Source: Larimichthys crocea
Lineage: Eukaryota; Chordata; Actinopteri; Sciaenidae
Length of the DNA stretch: 64,000 bases
Assembly: GCF_000972845.2 (NCBI RefSeq)
Contig: NC_040018.1
Location: forward strand, 20,109,868-20,173,867
Direction of reading: 5' to 3'
Shown: one piece after another, positions 13,257-24,801 of the stretch
How positions within the stretch are numbered: the first letter of the stretch is position 1
Layout: every line of letters begins with the position of its first letter
Position numbers and translations under genes: made by a program
Notes under the pieces: generated by a model
Databases searched by the model: none
Told to the model about the DNA's origin: nothing
The model's input: the letters and a program-made list of their open reading frames with translations, nothing else

Positions 13257-15440
13257 ATTTGAACCATAAACCCCTCTCAAGGTGCTATGGTGGCATAAGA
13301 GCCAAAGTGTTGCAGGGTACAGCCGAACTTAACACCTCATCACCCACACAAAGCCTCTGCTTGACTTTTCACACCCACCTGATGGGGAGGTCACAGCCTG
13401 TGAGACCATGTCTGGACATGTTCAGCTCTCTCCCTTCAAACTTAATATAAGTGCGTTCTCCAGGGAAGCCTCAGTCCAACATCAGAGCAGCGAAACTGTC
13501 CGCTGTGCTCTCAGAACGACCTTTGTGTGGTCCAGGCTACTGAGTAAACAGCTTCTCTCACCACTGCAGTCCCTTTCTCTGAGAGCAGTGGAGTGGAGGG
13601 AGGTAAAAGAAGGAAGGCATCTGGGCTATAAGTAATTTGGTATCTCCAACACAGGAACAGTACAGTGTGTTCCAAATAACAATAGCCCCACAGTGCCTGC
13701 CAGTCAAACAGGGAGCTACTTCTGTGGAGCAGCTTCTACTGGTACAAGCTTTCATAATTAGAACATGACAGTGAGCCAACGTGACATGGTGACAATCCAT
13801 GAAAGGGTGAGGAACAGACTCGCTGTAGTAATGTGCCTTAGGCCAGCAGTTCTCATCGCTTTGGCAATGAGTACTGTTATGGTGTTTAGTTGTAAATCAT
13901 CTCAATATGCCAACCAGTATTACAAAAACAATGCTGGCATTTGTTCCTACACATGACCCAGCATGCTTTGCTCCATTATTAGGCTATAATTACACTGTCC
14001 GGTGCAAGTCAGTGTGACCTTTACTCTGGCCAGTCACACATACACACAGTTGTCTGGGTCAGTGAGTCTATATAAAGGTTTAGGATCCTACAGGCAAGGC
14101 TAGGGTTAAACATCTAAGCCCAAATAGGGCACATGTTTACCATTTGTCTTGCAGTGCCATTATGAGCACATTGTTCTCTACAGAAGATCCCAGGCCAGTC
14201 AGCAGCCCGACTGCAGTTTCATAACCTATGCAAACATATTGACTGCAGTTTAATCTCACCATGACTGAGAACAGTGGTCCTTCACTTGCCTCCAAGTATG
14301 GTGCTATTGTGTTGTTGACAACAGATCAGGTCACCAGTTAACCCTGGACCACAAACAACCGTGAATCATATCGTTTAAATACAATAAAGGATCATATACT
14401 GTGTCTTAATGTTAATGGCGTCAAGGCAGAGATGAAGGCACCCTTTTACAAATGAATGTCATCGTTAAATTAGCGCGATCGCAGTGAGACAAACAAGAGG
14501 GTGTCCCCCTCTGTCCCTGTTTTACCTCTCGCTGCAGATACAGCGACATGTAAACAGGTTGCAGAGCATACGGCAGGAGCCTTATTTTCCACAACAGGGT
14601 GGGTGTCAAGAACATTTTGCAGCAGCCCCGTGTGCAAGAGACTGTCAAAACACGAGCGAATGGAAAAAGGGAACAGCATCAGGCATGAGAGGATCTTGCA
14701 GCTTGTGAAAAAAAAAAAAAAAAAAAAGGAGGTGGGCGGGGAGGGGGGGGGGAAAAGAAAACAGCTGACATTCATGTTAACAAAAAAATGGAGCAGCAAA
14801 TGTTGTTTGTACACGTCCTCATTGACTCAGGTCAGGCTTTGTTAATTCACTAGTGACCAGCTGTTACATAATTCCCCATGTCCTGATTCTTCACCCAGAG
14901 GAGTGGGAACACCGATGACCATGACCATGATCACCTCACATGTGTGTATGTGTGTGTGTGTGTTTCAGGTGCTCCACATACCTCTCTCGGGCTTCATGTT
15001 GTCCAGTGTCATCAGGTTGCCTTCAGGTTCTTCTCTTTCTCACACAGACACTCACAGCAACACAACGGTGTCTGGACCCCCCCTCTTCCCTTCCCCTCCG
15101 AACCACTCTGTCGACTTGACTGAGACCTGCTGTATTAGCTCAAGCAATAATATCAGCTGTGAAGCCTGGGTGTCGGTGCCAGCTGCCCCCTACCCAACAA
15201 CAAAGCAGTGCTTTGTTAGCATGCTACTGTACGCTTCCATCGTGTCGCACTGTATTGTCCGACAACACTAACACAAAGACAGCTGATCTGAAGCCAGTTA
15301 GGTGAAGTGGAGTCGAGTAACCAAATCCGACTACTGAGTAATCTAACTAACAAGCTGACTACTCTTACAGCCTGTCTCAAATTCCTCCACCTGGACCACA
15401 GTTACGTCGCGATGCATTTCTGTGTCTCCCCTCCTGTAAC

Positions 15441-15441
<1 letters not shown>
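13257..15441. other. no gene seen
   Basis: Non-coding sequence with an A18 run (about 14709-14726) and a G-rich stretch after it. There is no supported exon, and several 60-120 codon frames on both strands are unrecognised. Confidence 0.55.
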
Positions 15442-15471
<30 letters not shown>

Positions 15472-15486
15472 TGTGTGTGTGTGTGT
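15442..15486. repeat. compound (CTG)9(GT)9 microsatellite
   Basis: A run of nine CTG units passes directly into a GT repeat at the edge of the CpG-rich island. On the minus strand it reads (AC)n(CAG)n. Confidence 0.9.
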
Positions 15487-16269
15487 ATGTGGGGCTGCTA
15501 ACTCAGCAGCTAGTCAGCAAACACAACTAACTAACTTTATCGTGACTGTTTGGTTAAGCGACTAGTGGTGACGACGACCTTTCCAAACATCCCAACCCCC
15601 CACTGTATAGCGCAGGTAGGCACAAGCTCAGCTCCTCCACCACCACAACACCGATCCCGATTACGGACGGTCTCGGTATTTGATTTATTTATTTATTTTA
15701 ACGCTACGACGGAGACATATTTAAAACGTATCAATTCCTCTCACGAAACGTTGAGCGGACACGGTCCACTTTTCTACCTCAGCCGTCGCCATCTACTCTC
15801 AACGCTACCTGTGCTGACTCTCCTTCGCGGTCTTCATTAAAAACTTTTTTCAAAAGCAGCAGCAACAACAAACAGGACCCCCTCACTCTCTGCTCGACCG
15901 AGTCCGGAGCACGGATAGCGACGTTTCCCTCCTCCTCCTCCTTCTCCTCCTCCGCCGCCGCCGCCGCGACCGTTTACTGAACAACGGTCGCTATTTCGCC
16001 GTTGACATGCCAGCTGGCAGCTGTAGCTAGACGACTTAAGGTCGATACTAATGTTATTCAGACGAAAATGCAGATGAAAGGGAACAGTGAGTCCTTCCCT
16101 AGTCGTGATGCTTCACAGTCTGCCTCCCCTCCTCACTCACTTCCCTCCCCGCTGCTTGTCAAAACAGATCAGTGCAGCTACAGTCACGTGTCCCAACAAC
16201 AGCCCCAGTCGTCACTTCCCTCGCTCTCGCTCTCTCTCTCTCGCGTGCTCGCCATCCTCGCATGAACTC

Positions 16270-16283
16270 GCAGCCATAGCAAC
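16270..16283. promoter_or_regulatory. RFX X-box-like site
   Basis: GCAGCC-AT-AGCAAC matches the X-box pattern GTNRCC-N(0-3)-RGYAAC at 11 of 12 fixed positions. It sits in the CpG-rich island. Confidence 0.4.
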
Positions 16284-16472
16284 CGCCAACTTAGTTAGTG
16301 GTACCACAATATTAAAAAAACAAAACAAAACTAGTGAAGGAAATAAATGACATGTTTGGTAGGATTCAAAAATAAAAACAGACTTTAATTTATTGCTCTG
16401 CACGTGTTTAACATGAATGACAGCGGACGGTTGAGTGAAAGTACTAAACAACAGAGAGTATCCCGCGAGCTG

Positions 16473-16477
16473 ATTGG
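16473..16477 (-). promoter_or_regulatory. CCAAT box (NF-Y-type)
   Basis: The minus strand reads CTGACCAATCAGC, an excellent NF-Y context, 21 bp from the double E-box. Confidence 0.55.
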
Positions 16478-16497
16478 TCAGAGGAATTCGGTGCGCG

Positions 16498-16515
16498 CTC
16501 ACGTGCGCACGTGAG
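16498..16515. promoter_or_regulatory. perfect 18-bp palindrome with two E-boxes
   Basis: CTCACGTGCGCACGTGAG equals its own reverse complement and holds two CACGTG E-boxes (16500-16505 and 16508-16513). These are sites for bHLH-zip factors such as USF, MYC/MAX or MITF/TFE. Confidence 0.6.
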
Positions 16516-16894
16516 GGTTCGTTTTTTCCCGTCGTGAACATTTTGTCCTGGCTTCCTCCACTTATACGAAGCCAAAGATCGTGTGTGTCTAAGGCAGTGC
16601 TGCTAAATATCTTGGGGAGTGCAAAGTCCCGACTAAGCTGGGGGGAGGCTTGAGAAGTTTCCAGTAAATGCATCACATATTAATTATTACATCAGATACC
16701 AACTCCGAGTCTGTGATTTCTAAGATGAAGTGCTTGTATGTGCAATCGAACTGCCTTCTTTGTTCATTGTTGTGTTATTAAACAAAATCAGTCAACCATC
16801 ATATCTTTTGTTTTGCAACGATTGTGTAATATAAACAGAGAGGGATAAGGAGTGTAAGTTACAAAATCAAATCTCAGACATAGCAAGACCAATA

Positions 16895-17160
16895 TTGAAT
16901 AGAATAAATACTTTATGGATCTTTTGGTTTTTAAAGGCCTGGCATACTGTAGAACCACACACACATGCACACACAAAGGGTTCATAGACATGCAAATGTG
17001 GAGAGATGGTGGAGTGATAGGCAGCCATGTAGCAGCGTCCTGGGAGTAGTTAGGGTTACAGTACCTTGCACAAGGACACCCAGGCAATGCCCAGGTCACC
17101 CTCCTGTTCCCAAGCCATGTCCCTACAGACTGAGCTACTGTCACCCAACATTGAGCCAAC
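16895..17160. mobile_element. degenerate fish interspersed repeat (SINE/LINE-tail-like)
   Basis: It contains ACCTTGCACAAGGACACC, CAATGCCCAGG and CAGACTGAGCTACTGTCACC, wording shared by a repeat very common in teleost introns. A short frame over it (17159-16788) is part of the repeat and not a gene. Confidence 0.5.
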
Positions 17161-18916
17161 CAGAAAGACCCATATTCAAGTCAAAGATAATGTTATGGTA
17201 AAAGCAATATCAAAGTGGGATGTGGGGCTGCAAACAGTTTCGGTTGAGGCTCAATAAATGGAAAAAATATTACATTAGTTATCAAAAGGAGATCACATAA
17301 AAGCTAAGAGGTGTTTAAAGGGATCAGAGATACTGTAGTTTGGGGATTTTTTTTTTTACAGTTAGTAGTAGAAGTAGGCACCTAGGAATTGAGCATAATC
17401 TTTGGGGGACATATAGGTAAAGAAAAACAAAATTTCTACTATTATCCAACTTTGGCCAATCATTGTAGTGAGGAGTGCCCCACATAATATATATATATAT
17501 TTAAAAAAAAGTAAAACTAGGTTAAAGGTGAACTTAAACATGTGAAGTTAAAGTGGAAAAAAAAGACCTAGATCCTAATAAATGCAGGATGTGGTCCATT
17601 GTTACTGAGGTACAAATGAGAAAGGACAGAGGGAGAGCTCTTTGTTTTAATCTCTTCTCTGCTGAAACCTCTTGGAACAAAGGCAAAGGCCAAAACGAGG
17701 ACACTAGACACACAAATCTGTGTGGCAGCTGCATTTGCACTTTGTGTGTTATTGTTGTTTGCTACACATAGTGAACTCTATAGAGCTGAAAATGATTACA
17801 ACATGTTGGATCGACTGCTTAAAATGGCTATAAAGGTATTGTTGTCACAGGGGCCAGACACATTATAAACATAATATGCATTTTTAGAGGAAATAGTGCC
17901 TGCTATACTGTTTGCTGTGGGCATATTGAATTTAAATCAACTGAGTTGTCCTTTGTTTCTGATACAAGAGACAAGTGACCCAGAGAATAGGTTCATAAAG
18001 TTCACAAAAAAATGTAAATGTCAACCAGGTGATTATGGGAATTTGTCTGGCAAGGGAGCAAAGCTTACAAACTCAGTCTACTGTCTACATCAAAGTAACG
18101 TTTTTAAAGTGAAAAACCAACTGTTGTCAGTCTGTTAGCTGGTCTGTGATCCTCCACATGACAAAACCACCTGACACGAGAAACCATGTGGTGTCCTCTC
18201 AAGATGTTATCTTAGAAAACAGCTGTGTAAAGGGTGACTGGGTGGTTGATGGCAGTCAGGGGTTAGAGATACTGTGCCATTGTTCTGTTGTTGTGAAAGG
18301 GCTCAAAGATTTCAACACTGAAAGACAGACCAGCATGACATGACAATACTGTGAGCTACACGGTTAAAGGGGAATGCTACGGTAAAACTGATATTACATA
18401 TCTTTTTATTTTATGTTGTTCATAATCAGTTCTAATTTGCAAAAATGAGTAATTGTCTCCGTCTTGGTATGACAAATAGCCACCGTAAGTGCTATTAGTA
18501 CTCAAACTTTATTTAATTATAGTTATGCAACTGACCAGTCACTGGCCAGCATGCACCAAAGAGACGAGGGGAAGACAATATTGTGAGTTGTGGTTTGCAA
18601 TGAGCTGCAAAGACCTGCAACATAGTCTGAGCTGTAGTTACTGCAATGATGTCATTTAAAGAGAAAACCTGAAGCTAACAGTAGCAACCCCTAAAGCTAT
18701 CACAACACCCTGGCTGTTTTTTAAAGAGACGTGTTGTCACTGGAAGATCTGTATTCATATAAAGCTCATTTGGATTTAATATCTAAATCCACAGTGCACA
18801 GCGTACATAATTTTAAATACTGGGGCTCTTTTTTCCAGTGTGGGAAGACAGCCTGCTCATTCCTTTGGAAAAACCCATGTCATAGCCCCATCTAGTGGTA
18901 GGATACAGAAAATGCA

Positions 18917-18987
<71 letters not shown>
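18917..18987. repeat. (ATCT)n tetranucleotide microsatellite
   Basis: About 17 uninterrupted ATCT units. Confidence 0.97.
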
Positions 18988-21059
18988 CAGTGAAAAGAAG
19001 AAGGAAAGAAGAGGGCAGGGGAAGGCCTGACACTCCAGAAAAAGACAGAAAGACAAATGTTGTACAAATAAGAGTGCACCTGAGGTGAAACAGTGCGGAC
19101 ACATTGCCAGGTGTTCAGGGTTCCCTTGGGTCACTACACTGGGACTCCTTGGTCTTCATTCAAGGCAAGTACATTCATAAATAAGAGGTCACACTTTATC
19201 TGTCTGACACACTGCTGTGTCTTTACTCAATACACCTTGACCCATTTAAATTTCTGAAAAGTGTACACACACATATACTCACAAACACGTGAATAGTTTA
19301 TTGATCTGTAGCAGGCAGCACAAGCTCACAAGCTCCTTGGCCTTAGAGTTGCACTAAAGGTGTAATTAAATCATATCATGTTCTTGCTTACAAGAAGAGA
19401 ATGTCTTGTGTCTTGTGTATATTTCTTGTCAGACGGTATTAACCAGGCTAATTGTCTTCACGCACTGTGAACAGTTGTGTGTCATTTGAAAGGAAAAGTA
19501 TTTCATATATCTAGCCTTGGTCGAAGCATTTATAAGCCTAAATAGAGGTGAGATCTGCAGTCTCAGTTTGATGAGAATCAATGATTTAGACTCAATGTTT
19601 AACTGAGAAATAAAGTATTTATCTTGCCATTTGACCATAAAGAATTTGAATTCAGTGTTTGCCTGAGGACAAACCAGTTTCACCAATATATTTTAGCGCC
19701 CCCTGTTTACATGCAATAGTGTGGCTCTAGGCCTTGAATCGGTCTAATCGGGGTGATAGATTACTAACAGATTTGTGGGGTTTAACTCCACAAACAGAGG
19801 AAAGCAATTGAAAAATCTATTTCCTCACTTCTTTTATTGTTGTGTTGCTGAATCCAATCAATCAAATTATTGACCAGTTGAAGTGTGGACAGCTCTCAGC
19901 TTAGCTTGATTAATTTGTGATTCTCTGTAACTGAAGATAAACCATATTAAGGCTTAAATTATGACCAGACGACTTTTCTCACGTATGAATTATGACTGTG
20001 ATTTTTGCATTATTTAAAGAGACAGAGCACCTTGCTTTTCTGCTCGTTGGAAATTTAATCTAGCAGCAACATCAGATCAGATCAGACAAAGGAAAGGAAG
20101 TGGTTATATGTACGTACTCCAGCACTGTGCTATAAGAAGTGCTCTGTCAGAGTGGGTGGTTCCATCAACATTGGTGCTATCTATAGACTGTAGATTGGAA
20201 TATGCACTCATTGCACTGTGAAGGACAAAGGTGGACCCCAAACAGACACAGGACTGTGATTCATTGTAAAAAATGTATTATAAAATGAACAATTTATAAT
20301 TTTATGAAAATGAACCTCAGTGTGAGAATTTTGCTGATGACCAGAAAAAGTTTAGATTTTACATGAACACAAGTGCATGTCATTTTAAAAATGGAGCCCC
20401 CTATACAATATTCAGTGCATTACAATAACAGTTCACAGCAGCTGATAAACTGTACAATTGTATGTAAATCAGGGTAAACACAGGTTCTGTTCCCTTCAGG
20501 TCAAACAGAGTCATGGTGCTTTTGTGGTGCACGTTGGCTCACTGGAAAGTCTCTGCTGCAATAAATGGGATGGAACCTTAATTAGTGTCATTGGAAACAC
20601 CAGAGTTTACCCAACTATTGTATGTCATGCCAAAATGGCTGCTGTAAAAAAGGTCTATTTACCCAAACAATGAATGCAATAGCTACAGGAAGTTAATGTC
20701 AAACGAGTGATTTTGATGAATTTTGAGCCGATCCATTTCCTGTGAATATTATAGTTTTCTTGATATTGTTAGGAACTTTTTTATACAACCCTCTGTCTGC
20801 ATTATTTACTTTTACAATAAAACATACTTAATAGGTGTCTTTTTTGGACAAATGTAATGTTTTTTTCTCTTTGATTTTTGGCCATTGTTAACTCTGTGCT
20901 TTTCTAATGCAGGACGAGGTAAAGAGTGAAGACTCCCAGACAGTCAGGCCCTCGAAAACTTAAAAAATGAAAAATTCATTTAGATTTGTTCACACAAATG
21001 AATGAAATGCTGGGATATAGGCCTACTGGATTTTTCTGAATTAACTTCCATGACACCTG

Positions 21060-21105
21060 CTGGGAGTTTGGACTCCCAGGTTGGGAACCAGGGACATAAA
21101 CTATT
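21060..21105 (-). mobile_element. fragment of a hAT-like repeat end
   Basis: The reverse complement contains CCTGGTTCCCAACCTGGGAG, like the common CAGTGGTTCCCAACCTGGGG-type repeat terminus of vertebrate genomes. Only one end is visible. Confidence 0.4.
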
Positions 21106-21308
21106 CAGTGATCTTCTGAAGCTACTTTTCATGCAGGTTTTCATCTAAGACAGACTCATATGCCTGCTTGTCTTGTCCTCTGCTTCTTTATCCAATTTGA
21201 TGTTTTATTGATTCAATTTGTCTGTCTGAGCAAGACAAAAAAACACACATAGCCAAAATAAAATAATAATAACAAGAGTCAGAATTCAGAAGCTGGAAAT
21301 ACCAACCG

Positions 21309-21314
21309 TTTATT
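21309..21314 (-). terminator. alternative distal polyadenylation signal
   Basis: AATAAA on the minus strand, followed by a T-rich stretch (TTGTTATTATTATTTTATTTT). It would apply only if onecut1 transcripts run past 22.48 kb. Confidence 0.25.
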
Positions 21315-22499
21315 TTCTACTTTTTGTGACTACAGAAATGTTGAAACATTTGAACACTGAAAAAAGCTGGATGACATCATCACTTGCTTCTCAATTTTCT
21401 TTTCTTTTTTTTTTTCATTTGCTTAGCAATCACAACAGATGATATTGCACGGCACTGAGAAAGCAGTAGCAAAGCCTGGGAAACAGCAATGACAAATCAA
21501 GTCATGAGACATGGAGTTATACATCTGAGAGTAACACCTACAGTATTGCCTCTCTGGCACACACACACACAGGCACTCACACACACACACCTTCACACAC
21601 ATACACACAGAGACACCCATACTGAAAACTGAAGAAGCATTGTGAGTTGAGAAGGTCAAAAGAAAGCGATCAAGGTTGACAAGAGCACAAGGCTGACGAG
21701 AGCAATGAGATTTCATTTTGAAATGCAAGTGCAAGATGAGCTACTACTGTAATCTATTCCTAAATGTCTATGACAACAAATATGCTTGTTTATCAAAACC
21801 CTTCAAGCATCTTTGTATATGAATAGCTGGAGGACACCCCTCTGCGGGTGAGAAACTAGTTCCCCAGCGTAAGAGATCCAGATGATTGTCTTAGGCGCTG
21901 CAGTATTGTTATGAGACTTGTAGCCAAGCTACCCATCATATGGGAACTCCTTATGGACAAAATAAATAAACAGAAAATGTGAGAGAAAATAGATCCACAC
22001 TGCATCATCCATTCCTTCTTTAATACAGACCTCTATAAGCGTCTGTATTTTGCTGATAAACGTCCACATTCTCCATTCTGTGACATAACGACCAAATAAC
22101 ATGCTGATGTGATCTGTCATGGACATTTAGGTGATGACCTTCTGTCCTTGGGAGACCTGTGCTGTCTGCATGACTGAGAGGAAGCAGTACTAACAGTAAG
22201 GCCTCTGACAACCAGAGGGAATCAAACTTACTGTTTTGATATGCACCAATCAGCCGCACACATGCAGACACACCAGCAAGTAACATGCATCATTTTAACA
22301 ATGGACGAACACACAGTAAAGAAATACATGCATATGAGCACACACACAAACTCAGCAGTACAGGACATTTGAATTGCGCGCGCACACACACACACACACA
22401 CAAACACACACACTCATCCAAAGTTAGGAAGAGAAATGAGCAGTCCAGGTGATCATCCCCATACACATACACCGATTCCTTGGTAAGGTTCTTTGCAGT

Positions 22500-22505
22500 T
22501 TTATT
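22500..22505 (-). terminator. likely onecut1 distal polyadenylation signal
   Basis: AATAAA on the minus strand, followed after about 30 nt by a GU-rich stretch ending TGTATGGGG. This is the best-formed signal below the miR-9 site cluster. Confidence 0.45.
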
Positions 22506-23790
22506 AGACTTTGCTCATAGTCATTACACGAGTACGTACCAAAAGAACAGATACTAGATGGAGCGAGGCGGCAGTGCCACGGCAATAAAAACAGACAGCT
22601 CCGTGGCACAGCCCCTGGCAGACCGGCTGCCCAGCCTACACTCCACCTCACTCTGTGTATGAGACAGCAAAGTGAGCGGGACTTGCAGCCCTCATTTCAA
22701 ATGCGTCAGATTGTACATTGAACAGGAGATTCCCCACATGGTAGAGTAAGCTTGTCTACATAGCCCTACGCCTTCTACATTCTATACCCGTGCGAATGGC
22801 AAATCAAAACTCAACAAGTCTACCTCACAAATGCCAGTGCTTTTCAACATTATACATATTTTTTTTCCAATTTTTGGTTTGTTTTAAAAATCTTTGGATG
22901 TGCAGTAATACCCATAAAATAACTGTTTTAAAAAGTCAAAAGAATAGAAAAAACACACACACACACACGTACACACTGCTTTTTGCCAGCTGTTCAACAA
23001 AGTAGCTCCTGTATAACTTTGTCTGCATTGGCAAATCAACTGTCTGGGTTTCTGGCAGTGTTTAAAACACACATTGAAATGCCGGCTAGGATTTAGCTGA
23101 AGAAGAATACAAACTACTCCTTTGTTATATCTAAGCGTGGGAAATAAGGCTGTAACATAAAACTGTCTTTTTTCTTTGTTTTTTTTTTTCCAAAAACCTA
23201 CTATATACAAATCTAGAGTTTCTACAAATGCATAAATTAAAGCAGTGGTTAACCATTACAAAAATGCAATTAAATTAAAATCACAACACAGAAGTAGAGA
23301 AAAGGGAAAATATGAACACAATATCACAGCAGTTGGTTTTACCCTGTAAAAGCAATAGTCTACCATCATAATATTGGCATAACCCAATGTCTGATAAAAA
23401 ATACGCTTCTCCCTCCATCCCTTAAGTTTCATACATCAACCCTGAAACTTGTCCTCCGTGACTCGAAGCAGAGCACTTCTGCCAAAAACCAAACAAAATA
23501 AAAAACAAAAACAAAACAAAACACACACAACAACTTCAAAATAGATAATCATACAGCTTTTTGAAGTAACATTAACAGTTACCACAAGAGTGGAGTTCTG
23601 CCTTACTCACAGATACACGTCTCAATGCAGAACTCAAAGGAATTATTACTATGAGGTATTCAGAGACATTGGTAAAGACATGCACGGCCAGAGTGCTGGA
23701 CCTTCCTACACACAGCAGAGAGACAAGGAAGGTTAGGGGGAAGGAGGGATGGAGGGGTAAAAGGGGGCAAGGGAGAGGAGAAACAAAGAC

Positions 23791-23797
23791 CTTTGGT
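23791..23797 (-). promoter_or_regulatory. miR-9 7-mer target site (most distal)
   Basis: The minus strand reads ACCAAAG followed by G. It is the last of the ten sites and shows the UTR probably runs at least 2.86 kb past the stop. Confidence 0.5.
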
Positions 23798-23827
23798 TTA
23801 AACTGTAGAAGTGGACAACAGAAATTC

Positions 23828-23834
23828 CTTTGGT
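23828..23834 (-). promoter_or_regulatory. miR-9 7-mer target site
   Basis: The minus strand reads ACCAAAG followed by G (7-mer-m8), 37 nt from the next site in the series. Confidence 0.5.
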
Positions 23835-23993
23835 ATGTTTTCATTGCATGGTTGCGCTGGCAAAAGCACCACGGTGTGATTAAAAAACAAAACAAAAAAA
23901 ACAACAACCTTTTCCTTGTTACTTCAGTAGTGGCCCTTCTACAGGCTGAGGTATTCACAGAGTCAAAGGTGAGAGGTCAACAGCGGTTTAACA

Positions 23994-24000
23994 CTTTGGT
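23994..24000 (-). promoter_or_regulatory. miR-9 7-mer target site
   Basis: The minus strand reads ACCAAAG followed by T (7-mer-m8). A single miR-124 seed complement (24007-24013) lies next to it. Confidence 0.5.
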
Positions 24001-24043
24001 TCAAGCAAGGCACTCGTCCTGGGAGTTTTAGAAAGATTGCAAC

Positions 24044-24180
24044 ACGTCTGCTTCTACTTTCAGGAACATGTCTGCCTATAGTTGAGTCAACAATTCTGCC
24101 CATGGCTATGTCAGCTTGTCTGCCTATTGTCACGTAAAGATGACTGACCTATTTGGCGGATCGATATTATCAACCTATAG
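24044..24180. repeat. degenerate 24-bp-period tandem repeat, block 1 (about six units)
   Basis: Copies of a TGTCTGCCTATAG-like core start at 24044, 24068, 24092, 24116, 24142 and 24167. The first four are exactly 24 bp apart, then 26 and 25. The repeat lies inside the inferred onecut1 3' UTR. Confidence 0.65.
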
Positions 24181-24392
24181 ATACACACTAAGAGGCAGGG
24201 CAAAAGCTGCAAGCAAAAAAAAAAAAAAAGAAGAGAGACTCCAGCTGGGTACTCCATCAATTTCACATTGATTATTTTGAAATGAATCATGAACCAAACT
24301 TAACTTTAACTTTTTATATGCCACAATGTCAGCTTTTACATTTTTATCTGACTTTTCTGCCAATAAAGTGGTAAAAAAAAAGAAAGAAGCAT

Positions 24393-24400
24393 TCTTTGGT
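24393..24400 (-). promoter_or_regulatory. miR-9 8-mer target site
   Basis: The minus strand reads ACCAAAGA. The site lies between the two blocks of the 24-bp-period repeat. Confidence 0.6.
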
Positions 24401-24479
24401 ACTGCTAACAAACACAAAGAAAGACTGATCGCATGGCTTGCGAGTTCGCTGTACCCTGCAGGCACCTGAGTGGCCGCTT

Positions 24480-24541
24480 GTGTGTATCTATGGCTAGATC
24501 AGCATATCTGCCTATAGCTACATCAGCACGACTACCTATGG
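24480..24541. repeat. degenerate 24-bp-period tandem repeat, block 2 (three units)
   Basis: Copies of a TATCTGCCTATAG-like core start at 24480, 24504 and 24528, exactly 24 bp apart, with a partly shared GCTA-ATCAGCA spacer. This is the same family as the block at 24044-24180. Confidence 0.65.
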
Positions 24542-24736
24542 AGCTGTAATCAGAGCACAGATGAAGCAAGAGCACGCATAGCAGGGGTGCAGGGGTTGAT
24601 TGCAGGTGGGAGGGGTGGGAGGCGGAAAGGAGAGAAGAAAGGAAGAGAGGGGCAGAGAGAGAGAGAGGATATGGGGGGAGGGGAGACAAACAACATCTTT
24701 TAACACCACTCATAGAGGCCGTGCAATGAGAAAAAA

Positions 24737-24749
24737 TCTTTGGTTATCT
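24737..24749 (-). promoter_or_regulatory. extended miR-9 target site (13-nt complement)
   Basis: The plus strand reads TCTTTGGTTATCT, identical to the first 13 bases of mature miR-9-5p. The transcript can therefore pair with miR-9 positions 1-13 without mismatch, longer than a normal seed site. Confidence 0.7.
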
Positions 24750-24754
24750 TTGGT
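24747..24754 (-). promoter_or_regulatory. miR-9 8-mer target site (second of a tandem pair)
   Basis: The minus strand reads ACCAAAGA, exactly 10 nt from the neighbouring 8-mer at 24737-24744. Confidence 0.65.
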
Positions 24755-24791
24755 ATCATCAAAGTGATAGAAATCACGTATGGAACTTGAG

Positions 24792-24799
24792 TGAGGTAG
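24792..24799 (-). promoter_or_regulatory. let-7 8-mer target site
   Basis: The minus strand reads CTACCTCA, the full 8-mer complement of the let-7 family seed. It is a single site, so chance cannot be excluded, but it adjoins a miR-9 8-mer. Confidence 0.5.
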
Positions 24800-24801
24800 C
24801 A

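Larger units (their letters stand above)
15540..16560. promoter_or_regulatory. CpG-rich promoter-like island (candidate atosa/fam214a promoter)
   Basis: About 1 kb with far more CpG than its surroundings. It includes a TCC/CCG run (15928-15967) and many CGAC/ACGG words, and ends in a cluster of promoter motifs: an X-box (16270-16283), a reverse CCAAT box (16473-16477) and a double E-box palindrome (16498-16515). The CCAAT orientation and motif placement fit a TATA-less promoter firing towards lower coordinates, though either direction is possible. In human, FAM214A (ATOSA) lies just downstream of ONECUT1 on the same strand with a non-coding first exon, so its fish counterpart is the leading candidate. 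No coding exon was found to confirm it. Confidence 0.5.
16561..22479. other. intergenic, no gene seen
   Basis: Apart from the repeats listed, this is AT-rich non-coding DNA between the CpG-rich island and the inferred onecut1 3' end. A cluster of CA-rich sequence lies at 21559-21610 and 22380-22415. Confidence 0.55.

Noticed and set aside
16212..16676. 154-codon minus-strand frame over the CpG-rich island
   Set aside because: No recognisable domain, includes a CT-repeat-derived Arg-Glu run, and overlaps promoter motifs.
22574..22609. Perfect 9-bp inverted repeat GTGCCACGG...CCGTGGCAC
   Set aside because: Several such hairpins are expected by chance in 64 kb; no microRNA-like extension of the stem.
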